Origin: Phycisphaeraceae bacterium
Lineage (GTDB): Bacteria > Planctomycetota > Phycisphaerae > Phycisphaerales > Zrk34
Direction of reading: 5' to 3'
NCBI GenBank assembly: GCA_028281485.1
Contig: JANQJT010000132.1
Coordinates: forward strand, 1-6,777
Length of the DNA: 6,777 bases
In this document: in pieces, positions 1-6,777 of the stretch
Numbering within the stretch: position 1 is the stretch's first letter
Layout of the letters: every line of letters begins with the position of its first letter
Notes under the pieces: generated by a model
Database searches by the model: none
The model's input: only the letters and a program-made list of their open reading frames with translations
Told to the model about the DNA's origin: nothing
Made by a program: the position numbers and the translations under genes

Positions 1-1
1 C

Positions 2-1393
2 GCCCCCGACCAGTGGGACGCCATGGCCTCCGCCATCCGCGACGCCAAAGGCAACGACCGCACCTACCAGGCCGCCGGTCTCATCGGCACACGACAGGAC
101 GGCTCCGGCTTCGACAAGTTCCGCCACCGCCTCATCTTCCCCATCTTCGACGCCATCGGCAGACCCATCGCCTTCGGCGGTCGCAAGCTCCGCGCCGAGG
201 ACGAACCCAAATACCTCAACAGCGCCGAGAACACCCTGTTCAACAAGTCCGCCACGCTCTACGGCCTGCACCTGGCCAAGAAGCCCATCATCGACAGCCG
301 CACCGCCGTCATCGTCGAAGGCTACACCGACGTCATCGCCTGTCACCAGGCCGGCTTCACCAACGCCGTCGCCACACTCGGCACAGCCCTCACAAGCCAA
401 CACGCCATCGAACTAAGACGCTACTGCGACAAGGTGATCCTCGTCTTTGATGCCGATGCCGCAGGACAGAAGGCCGCCGACCGCGCCGTCGAGGTCTTCT
501 TCAGCGAACCGGTCGACGTGGCCATCGCCGTACTACCCACCGGATCGGACCCCGCCGACTTGCTATCCAACGAAAACGGCGCCGACCAGTGGCGCAACAT
601 CCTCGACAACGCCATCGACGCGATGGACTTCCATTACGATCGCGTCCGCGCCGCCGCCGACGCCACGGACACCCTCACCGGCCGCCAGCGCATCGCCGAA
701 CAATACCTCGCCACCCTCGCCCAGCTCGGCCTGCGCAAGATCGAGCCCGCACGCCGCGGCATCATCCTCCACCGCGTCGCACAGCTGCTCAAGCTCGACG
801 TCACCGCTGTCGACCGCATGCTCAAGGGCATGGCCCAGCGCCGCCCCGCCCCCACGCAAGCCCCGACCCCGATCCCCGATTCCGTCGAATACGACATCCA
901 CCCCGAGCTCCCCGACGCCCCCACCCCCTCCAGCCCCCTCGAACAGACCCTCGTCGGCTGCCTGCTCAACCGCCCCGACCTCTTCGGCGCCACCATGCCC
1001 GACGGACGCGCCCTGGAAGAGTCCATCGCCGCAGGTGACCTGAAACATCCGGCCACCCGAAGCGTCTTTGAATACGCACACAACTGGCTCGCCGAACACG
1101 ACGCTCTCGACTCCATGGACCTGCGCAGCCTCATCGAAGACGAACAGCTGCTCCGCCACGCCCTCGACCTCAAGCTCGAGGCCGCCCGCAAGTGCGACGA
1201 CGACCCCGAAGCCATCGCCCGCGCCCTCACCGCCGCCGCCGAACAGCTCCACGCTCAGATCGCCAAACATCAGTACAACGAAAACCGCTTTACAGATTCA
1301 CAGGAAGATGATCTGGAACAACGTTTGCTGCAGCTGAGAGAACATGTCAAAACACACAACGACATGTCTCGCCTGCCGCGAACGAGACACTAA
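2..1393 (+). CDS. dnaG: DNA primase, 5'-truncated by window edge
   Basis: Primase makes the short RNA primers that start Okazaki fragments, working with the replicative helicase at the fork. The zinc-binding domain and most of the N-terminal catalytic part lie off the window; the frame is open from base 2. Counting from the Met at base 23, residues 36-70 carry the primase core pattern (RLIFPIFDAIGRPIAFGGR, then PKYLNSAE). The TOPRIM domain follows, with VEGYTDV (E99, D103), the ATLGTALT segment and the metal-binding pair D143/D145 in FDADAAG. Residues 274-305 are a Pro-rich linker. From about 306 (LEQTLVGCLLNRPDLF) begins the C-terminal helicase-binding domain, which is always the least conserved part. 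The last ~130 bases are visibly richer in A+T than the rest. rpoD follows 89 bases downstream, the classic order. No frameshift or missing catalytic residue is seen. Identification is very secure. Confidence 0.96.
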   Translation, partial: APDQWDAMASAIRDAKGNDRTYQAAGLIGTRQDGSGFDKFRHRLIFPIFDAIGRPIAFGGRKLRAEDEPKYLNSAENTLFNKSATLYGLHLAKKPIIDSRTAVIVEGYTDVIACHQAGFTNAVATLGTALTSQHAIELRRYCDKVILVFDADAAGQKAADRAVEVFFSEPVDVAIAVLPTGSDPADLLSNENGADQWRNILDNAIDAMDFHYDRVRAAADATDTLTGRQRIAEQYLATLAQLGLRKIEPARRGIILHRVAQLLKLDVTAVDRMLKGMAQRRPAPTQAPTPIPDSVEYDIHPELPDAPTPSSPLEQTLVGCLLNRPDLFGATMPDGRALEESIAAGDLKHPATRSVFEYAHNWLAEHDALDSMDLRSLIEDEQLLRHALDLKLEAARKCDDDPEAIARALTAAAEQLHAQIAKHQYNENRFTDSQEDDLEQRLLQLREHVKTHNDMSRLPRTRH

Positions 1394-1434
1394 CGACTAA
1401 GCAAAGGGATACCCCCGCGACACCGAGCCGCCTC

Positions 1435-1440
1435 AGGAGG
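1435..1440 (+). promoter_or_regulatory. Perfect Shine-Dalgarno-like AGGAGG without a start codon
   Basis: The 89-base gap between dnaG and rpoD contains AGGAGG followed by GG, an ideal ribosome-binding sequence. No ATG, GTG, TTG or CTG lies at usable distance; the next start codon in any frame I can see is the rpoD ATG at 1483, 42 bases on. The rpoD start itself has only a weaker, distant AGGAAGG (1465-1471) and a GA-rich stretch before it. The rpoD frame is open through this gap and would encode a very basic string. The site could be chance, a standby ribosome site, or a sign that the real start is non-canonical. Confidence 0.3.
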
Positions 1441-1482
1441 GGCGCGGCACGAGACAAGAAGACCAGGAAGGCCAAGAAGAAA

Positions 1483-3228
<1,746 letters not shown>

Positions 3229-3249
3229 TCACTCCCAACCCCAACCACC

Positions 3250-3282
3250 AAACCCCGCGGCCCAACACCGCGGGGTTTTTTT
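3250..3282 (+). terminator. Rho-independent terminator of the dnaG-rpoD unit
   Basis: The left arm AAACCCCGCGG (3250-3260) pairs perfectly with CCGCGGGGTTT (3268-3278) across a 7-base loop (3261-3267). A run of seven T covers 3276-3282. It starts 21 bases after the rpoD stop. On the minus strand the stem is followed by only three T, so it would be a weak stop for the DinB gene arriving from the other side. The pattern is textbook and secure. Confidence 0.95.
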
Positions 3283-3307
3283 ACATTGTCATCGATGTCG
3301 ATGTAAA
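3280..3307. repeat. 28-base near-perfect palindrome between rpoD and the DinB gene
   Basis: The sequence is symmetric about 3293/3294. The outer arms TTTACAT (3280-3286) and ATGTAAA (3301-3307) are perfect, as is the core CATCGATG (3290-3297); 12 of 14 base pairs match. The failures are T3289/T3298 and T3287/G3300, the latter a possible wobble pair in RNA. It begins in the T-tract of the rpoD terminator and ends 20 bases from the DinB gene stop codon. No T-run follows on either strand, so it is not itself a standard terminator. It could be a protein site, an mRNA 3'-end hairpin, or chance. Confidence 0.5.
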
Positions 3308-3327
3308 CGACGCCCCGAATGAAAAAC

Positions 3328-3849
3328 TCAGCCCGCCGCAGACGCCGATTCAGCAAACGGGTTCTCATCGGCGCTCGTGCCGAACACCGCCGGCACCGGC
3401 ACATCCAGGCAACGGAAGTACGTCGCCAACTGACCGCGGTGGTGATACAGGTGATTGAACAGGATGTTGCGCAGCGCCACCGGCACCGGCATCTCCATCA
3501 TCACATCGTCACCCTTCTTCACCTTCCAGTTCTCGGCCAGACGCGCGTCGCTGAACGCACGCAGCCGCTGCTCGGCGTCGGCCAGGTTCTGCTCGAACGC
3601 CTCGGTGATCTGCTCATAACTCTCCGGCACCGATGGTACAAAGTCCATGCCGGTGATGTCGACGTCATTCTGGATCATCCCCGACACAACGCCGGGGATG
3701 GTGGCGATGTGGAAGGCGAGCTGCCCCAGCGTCATCGCCTTGGCGCCCGGCTTCCAATCCAGCTTGTCGGCCGGCACCCGCTCCAACAGCTTCCGCGTCA
3801 CCGGCGCAGACGCCCGCAGCTCCTCGATCAATCCTTCAATGAATGACAT
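3328..3849 (-). CDS. DinB-fold (DinB/YfiT-like) putative metal-dependent protein
   Basis: The product has 173 residues, the usual size for the DinB superfamily of four-helix-bundle proteins, which bind a metal through three histidines. Some members are thiol-dependent transferases; most are uncharacterised. This family is not the E. coli DNA polymerase IV gene of the same name. Visible marks are DWKPGAKAMTLGQLAFHIA (31-49), giving H47, and NHLYHHRGQLATYF (132-145), giving H133 and H137. Together these are the likely metal triad. There is no signal peptide or membrane segment, so it should be cytoplasmic. I chose the ATG at 3849 because AGGGAG lies six bases before it and the fold begins there (MSFIEGLIEELR). 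An earlier in-frame start at 3930 would fall inside the promoter and add a tail unlike the family. It diverges from the HxlR gene, which probably controls it. The substrate is unknown. Confidence 0.88.
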   Translation of the reverse strand: MSFIEGLIEELRASAPVTRKLLERVPADKLDWKPGAKAMTLGQLAFHIATIPGVVSGMIQNDVDITGMDFVPSVPESYEQITEAFEQNLADAEQRLRAFSDARLAENWKVKKGDDVMMEMPVPVALRNILFNHLYHHRGQLATYFRCLDVPVPAVFGTSADENPFAESASAAG

Positions 3850-3855
3850 GTCGCG

Positions 3856-3861
3856 CTCCCT
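3856..3861 (-). promoter_or_regulatory. Ribosome binding site of the DinB-like gene
   Basis: Read on the minus strand this is AGGGAG, six bases before the ATG at 3849-3847. It decides the start: the longer in-frame candidate at 3930 has no such site. Confidence 0.75.
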
Positions 3862-3889
3862 ATGAAATGAAGTAGCTTGCGATTTGCAA

Positions 3890-3918
3890 GTGACACGGCC
3901 CAATTCTACCCCTATACT
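3890..3918 (+). promoter_or_regulatory. Putative sigma-70 promoter of the HxlR-type regulator gene
   Basis: GTGACA (3890-3895) matches the -35 consensus at five of six bases. TATACT (3913-3918) matches the -10 consensus at five of six, with an ideal 17-base spacer. Transcription would begin near 3925, inside the second operator repeat, leaving a leader of about 29 bases before ATG 3954. Confidence 0.65.
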
Positions 3919-3930
3919 TTCATTTTGCAA
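3903..3930 (-). promoter_or_regulatory. Putative sigma-70 promoter of the DinB-like gene
   Basis: On the minus strand, TTGCAA (3930-3925) as -35 is followed after 16 bases by TAGAAT (3908-3903) as -10. Transcription would start near 3896, about 47 bases before the ATG at 3849. The promoter overlaps the opposing hxlR promoter almost completely, so the two should compete for polymerase and could be shut together. Confidence 0.55.
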
Positions 3931-3953
3931 GTAACTTGGCCGATATTTTTACC

Positions 3954-4349
3954 ATGCCCCTCATCCACGACCGCAACAACCCGGAAATGCGCTCCCAGTG
4001 CCCCATCAGCGCGATCCTCGATCGCCTCGGCGACAAGTGGACCCTACTGATCATCCGCGACATGATGTTCTTCGAGAAAAAGCGGTTCGGCGACTTCACC
4101 GACTCCGCCGAATCCATCCCCTCCAACATCCTCACCAACCGCCTCAAGGCCATGCAGGAGACCGGCCTGATCGAGGCCCGCCCCTACCAGGACAACCCGC
4201 CCCGCTACGAGTACCACCTCACGTCCGCCGGCCAGGCCCTCCGCCCCGTCCTCTTCGAGATGATCATGTGGGGCGCCACGCACGTCCCCGGCACCTTCAA
4301 GCCCACCTTCGAACAGATCGAGATGATGAAGAACGCGATCAAGAAGTAA
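3954..4349 (+). CDS. HxlR-family winged-helix transcriptional regulator
   Basis: HxlR proteins are small dimeric DNA-binding regulators, several of which respond to quinones, aldehydes or oxidants through an N-terminal cysteine. From ATG 3954 the product has 131 residues. C16 (QCPISAIL) sits at the conserved N-terminal position and is the only cysteine. LGDKWTLLIIRDM (25-37) is the family hallmark. RFGDF with the SNILTNRLKAM helix (57-67) forms the helix-turn-helix, and RYEYHLTSAG (84-93) the wing. The C-terminal helix with MWG (105-107) is where such proteins dimerise. The start is not certain: neither ATG 3954 nor an in-frame TTG at 3936 has a Shine-Dalgarno sequence, and the TTG lies within the operator repeat, so I prefer the ATG. 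It diverges from the DinB-like gene, its probable target, and converges with the ABC gene 4 bases away. Confidence 0.9.
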   Translation: MPLIHDRNNPEMRSQCPISAILDRLGDKWTLLIIRDMMFFEKKRFGDFTDSAESIPSNILTNRLKAMQETGLIEARPYQDNPPRYEYHLTSAGQALRPVLFEMIMWGATHVPGTFKPTFEQIEMMKNAIKK

Positions 4350-4353
4350 CCCT

Positions 4354-6342
4354 TTACGCGTACCCCTCGTCCACCGCGAACTGGCGCTGCCGCTCGACCA
4401 TCGTGTAGTACAAACCCTCAGCCGCCATCAGGTCGTCGTGCGTCCCAGTCTCCACGATCCTCCCCTTGTCCATCACCACGATCATGTCCGCGTGCGTCAC
4501 AGTGCTCAGCCGGTGCGCAATCACAAACGTCGTGCGATTGGCATAGAGATCAGCCAGCGCCTGCTGGATGAGCTGCTCGCTCTCGGTGTCCAGGTTGCTC
4601 GTCGCCTCGTCGAGAATCAATATCTTCGGGTCGGCCAGGATCGCCCGCGCAATACTGATCCGTTGCCGCTGCCCGCCCGACAGCTTCACGCCCCGCTCCC
4701 CGATGATCGTGTCCAACCCGCGCGGCAGCTTCTGGATGAACTCCCACGCGTTCGCGCGCCTAGCCGCGTTGATGATCTCCTCGTCCGTCGCGGTGCGCCG
4801 GCCGTACGCCACGTTGTCGCGCACCGACCCGTCGAACAAAAACACCTCCTGCTGCACCACGCCGACCATCTTCCGATACCCCGCCAGCTTGATGTAACGC
4901 AGGTCCGTCCCGTTCAGCTTGATCGCCCCGCCCGTCGGATCGTAGAACCGCGCGATCAGGTCCGTCATCGTCGTCTTGCCCGCACCGCTGGCGCCGACCA
5001 GCGCCACCACCGCCCCGCCCGGCACGCTCAGCTCGAAGTCCCTGATGACCGGCCGACCCTCCTCGTACGCAAACGAAACCGCGTCGAAATCGATCCGCTC
5101 CACGCTCGGCGGCGCATCGACCGCGTTGGGCGCGTCCGGCTTGTCCGGCGGCATATCGAACACCTCGAACACACGCTCCATGCCGCTCAGCGCCTCCTGC
5201 GTCTGGCTCAGCGAGCTGACGATGCGGAAGATCGGCATCAGCAGCATCGGCATCATCACCTGGAACGCGATGATCTGACCGATGCTCGTGCGCTCGTGGA
5301 TCGGCACGGTCGAGCCCGGCGCGTGGTCGAAGATGTAAAGCAGCCCACCGACCAGCACCAGCAACATCACGCTGAGCGGAATCAGCAGCTGCCAGATCCC
5401 GTCGATGATCATCGCCGTGTTCATCCCGAACAGACGCTTGCGGATCATCGTGTCGTCGGCCACGGTGTAGTCGAACCGCTCGCGCGGCTCGCGCCGGAAC
5501 GTCCGCACCACGCGGATGCCCGTAAACGTCTCCGTCGCGCGACCGTCGATGATGTTCCGGTCCCGCCCCGCCGACCGGAAGATCGGCCGAATACGACGCA
5601 CCCAGATCAGCGACACCGCCAGCATGAACGGTAATATCAGCCACGCCGCCAACGCCAGCTTCCAGTTCTCGTAGAACAACAGGATCGTGGCGAACAACAC
5701 ACGCCAGAACGCCGCGGCCGGCGACATGATCGCCATCTGCATCAGCCCCGTGCCCTTGTCCACGTCGTTGCTCAGCCGGCTCACCACCGTGCCCGTCTTC
5801 ATGTCGTACAGGTCGCCCAGCGACAGGTTCAACAGGTGCTTGAGCAGCTTCCTGCGCAGCCGCACGATGATCTTGTGGTTCAGCGCGATCGTGTGGATGT
5901 TGCGGTACATGTCCAGCGCGCGGGCCCCGATCACCAGCGCCAGCCCCAGCCCCCCCAGCAGCGCCAACCCCGTCACCCGCTCGCTCACCGCCAACCCCAC
6001 CGGCATCAGCACGTCGTCGATGATGAACTTGAGCAGGTACGGCGCAACGATGTCGGCGATCGCGGCCAACGCGCCGATCGCGATCAGCTTCGCCACCGCC
6101 GCGCGGTAGGGCCAGACCACCCGCTTGTACTTGCCGATGTACCCCCGCCGCTGGTGCGCCTCGAGCCGCGCACGATCGTCAGCCGACCCGTCGCCCTCGT
6201 GCGTGTCTTTCCAGGATCGGCTCTCGCGGAACTGCTTGTAACGCTGCTTGCTGCTGCGTCCCTCGGGGGCGAAATCGTCGTCCCCGCCCGCCGCCTTGCC
6301 GCCGGCGCCCGTCACATTGAATCCACCGCCGTGTCTGGGCAT
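4354..6342 (-). CDS. ABC exporter half-transporter (MsbA/multidrug type, permease-ATPase fusion)
   Basis: This inner-membrane exporter has one membrane domain fused to one ATPase domain and should work as a homodimer. The 662 residues begin with a hydrophilic, Gly-rich then charged extension (1 to about 75). Six membrane segments follow, at roughly 83-105, 123-146, 203-225, 228-248, 312-338 and 353-377. The nucleotide-binding domain is complete: A-loop Y426, Walker A GASGAGKTT (450-458), Q-loop Q498, signature LSGGQ (554-558), Walker B ILILD with catalytic E579, D-loop SNLD and H-loop H610. Homologues move lipid A precursors, lipids, peptides or drugs; the sequence does not reveal the cargo. 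ATG 6342 has GAGG six bases upstream. The gene begins 19 bases after the dnaN stop, so co-transcription with dnaN is likely. The extension makes it about 80 residues longer than MsbA-size proteins. Confidence 0.95.
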   Translation of the reverse strand: MPRHGGGFNVTGAGGKAAGGDDDFAPEGRSSKQRYKQFRESRSWKDTHEGDGSADDRARLEAHQRRGYIGKYKRVVWPYRAAVAKLIAIGALAAIADIVAPYLLKFIIDDVLMPVGLAVSERVTGLALLGGLGLALVIGARALDMYRNIHTIALNHKIIVRLRRKLLKHLLNLSLGDLYDMKTGTVVSRLSNDVDKGTGLMQMAIMSPAAAFWRVLFATILLFYENWKLALAAWLILPFMLAVSLIWVRRIRPIFRSAGRDRNIIDGRATETFTGIRVVRTFRREPRERFDYTVADDTMIRKRLFGMNTAMIIDGIWQLLIPLSVMLLVLVGGLLYIFDHAPGSTVPIHERTSIGQIIAFQVMMPMLLMPIFRIVSSLSQTQEALSGMERVFEVFDMPPDKPDAPNAVDAPPSVERIDFDAVSFAYEEGRPVIRDFELSVPGGAVVALVGASGAGKTTMTDLIARFYDPTGGAIKLNGTDLRYIKLAGYRKMVGVVQQEVFLFDGSVRDNVAYGRRTATDEEIINAARRANAWEFIQKLPRGLDTIIGERGVKLSGGQRQRISIARAILADPKILILDEATSNLDTESEQLIQQALADLYANRTTFVIAHRLSTVTHADMIVVMDKGRIVETGTHDDLMAAEGLYYTMVERQRQFAVDEGYA

Positions 6343-6347
6343 ACCAA

Positions 6348-6352
6348 GCCTC
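6348..6352 (-). promoter_or_regulatory. Ribosome binding site of the ABC exporter gene
   Basis: On the minus strand this reads GAGGC, with GAGG ending six bases before the ATG at 6342. It supports the long N-terminus of the exporter, because the hydrophilic extension follows a properly placed site in the short gap after dnaN. Confidence 0.65.
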
Positions 6353-6361
6353 GATCACCGA

Positions 6362-6777
6362 TCATCCGAGACTGATCGGCATCACGACATAAAGAAAATC
6401 ACTGCCGACCTTCAGAACGCCCGGCTTGTTCGGGGCCTTCATCTCGATCGACACCTCGTCGGCGTCCACCACCTTCAACACGTCGGTGACGAACTGCGGG
6501 TTGAAACCGATCTCGATGGGCTCGCCGTTGAAGCTCTCGATCGGCACGACCACCTCGGCCTCGCCCATCTCGGGGGCGCGGCTGGTAAGGGTGAGATGCT
6601 CGCCGGTGAACGAAAGTTTCACGCCCTTGGATTCCTCGTTGGTCAGCAGCGCCGCGCGACGCACGCCGCTGGCCAGCACGTCGGTGGCGAAAACCGCCTT
6701 GCGGTCCTGGTCCTTGGGGATCACGTCCTTGTACGGCGGGAAGTTGCCCTCGACCAGGTTGCTGGTCAGCGTCGCCG
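6362..6777 (-). CDS. dnaN: DNA polymerase III beta sliding clamp, C-terminal part (5' end off window)
   Basis: The beta clamp is a ring-shaped dimer that holds DNA polymerase III and many repair proteins on DNA. About 137 residues are visible, covering the end of domain 2 and domain 3. The frame is open to the window edge, so the GTG at 6724 is an internal valine codon. Marks are LVEGNFPPYKDVIP, typical of the domain 2-3 linker, then VKLSFTGEHLTLTSRAPEMGEAEVVVP, GEPIEIGFNPQFVTDVLKV and the C-terminal YVVMPISLG. The last matches the family's conserved Y-x-x-M-P-x-x-L ending, part of the clamp-binding pocket. The stop TGA is at 6364-6362. In many bacteria dnaN adjoins dnaA at the origin; here an ABC exporter gene follows it directly. 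Identification is secure despite truncation. Confidence 0.95.
   Translation of the reverse strand, partial: ATLTSNLVEGNFPPYKDVIPKDQDRKAVFATDVLASGVRRAALLTNEESKGVKLSFTGEHLTLTSRAPEMGEAEVVVPIESFNGEPIEIGFNPQFVTDVLKVVDADEVSIEMKAPNKPGVLKVGSDFLYVVMPISLG

Larger units (their letters stand above)
3883..3941. repeat. Two 18-base direct repeats, likely HxlR operator
   Basis: Copy 1 (3883-3900) reads TTTGCAAGTGACACGGCC and copy 2 (3924-3941) reads TTTGCAAGTAACTTGGCC. They match at 15 of 18 positions and start 41 bases apart, close to four helical turns. Copy 2 contains the perfect odd palindrome CAAGTAACTTG (3928-3938); copy 1 keeps only one good half-site. A further small inverted pair, CTTGC/GCAAG, spans 3876-3890. 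Copy 1 overlaps the hxlR -35 box and the expected start region of the DinB transcript. Copy 2 overlaps the DinB -35 box and the expected start of the hxlR transcript. HxlR regulators commonly repress themselves and a divergent neighbour. Binding here is inferred from position and symmetry only. Confidence 0.65.

Noticed and set aside
3850..3930. Longer N-terminus for the DinB-like protein, starting at 3930.
   Set aside because: It would place the start codon inside the promoter and operator repeat. It has no ribosome site, and the shorter start at 3849 has a well-placed AGGGAG.
4355..4362. TACGCGTA palindrome at the hxlR/ABC convergence.
   Set aside because: It is only eight bases long and overlaps the ABC stop codon. 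It has no T-run and is too short to act as a terminator.
4438..5634. A 398-codon + strand frame opposite the ABC exporter.
   Set aside because: It is Arg/His-rich and without domains, lying antisense to a complete exporter with all ATPase motifs intact.
5890..5898. A DnaA-box-like TGTGGATGT.
   Set aside because: It matches only seven of nine consensus bases, stands alone and lies inside the exporter coding sequence; one weak match is expected by chance.
6722..6724. GTG as the start of a short 120-residue protein at the right edge.
   Set aside because: The frame continues to the window end with clamp-like sequence (LVEGNFPPYKD) joined smoothly to what follows, so this codon is an internal valine of dnaN.

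Overview
This GC-rich window reads as chromosomal housekeeping DNA from a bacterium. It holds the 3' part of the DNA primase gene (dnaG), a complete principal sigma-70 factor gene (rpoD), a DinB-fold protein gene divergent from an HxlR-family regulator gene, a complete MsbA-like ABC exporter gene, and the 3' end of the sliding-clamp gene (dnaN). The Arg/Ala/Asp-rich proteins, the style of the sigma factor (a non-conserved insert of roughly 180 residues) and the primase sequence suggest a Planctomycetota, possibly Phycisphaerae-like, genome. That is an impression from reading, not a database result, and I hold it only moderately.

Layout. Bases 2-1393 (+) are dnaG, cut at its 5' side. After an 89-base gap, rpoD occupies 1483-3228 (+), the usual dnaG-rpoD order of the macromolecular-synthesis operon. 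A strong rho-independent terminator at 3250-3282 closes this unit, and a near-perfect 28-base palindrome (3280-3307) overlaps its T-tract. A DinB-like gene (3328-3849, -) and an hxlR-type regulator gene (3954-4349, +) diverge from a 104-base control region. That region carries two face-to-face promoters and two 18-base direct repeats, placed so that one protein could block both genes. The ABC exporter gene (4354-6342, -) converges on hxlR with a 4-base gap. It follows dnaN (6362 to the window end, -) by 19 bases with its own ribosome binding site, so the two are probably co-transcribed.

How the genes relate. Primase, clamp and the main sigma factor are core replication and transcription genes that happen to lie within 5 kb here. 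The DinB/HxlR pair looks like a small self-contained regulatory module inserted between two housekeeping units, possibly sensing reactive compounds through the regulator's single cysteine. I found no RNA gene, CRISPR array, insertion sequence or phage gene, and no gene-free stretch longer than about 110 bases. The least ordinary parts are the divergent operator, the dnaN-exporter pairing and the dnaG/dnaN proximity. I do not see a clear new biological system.
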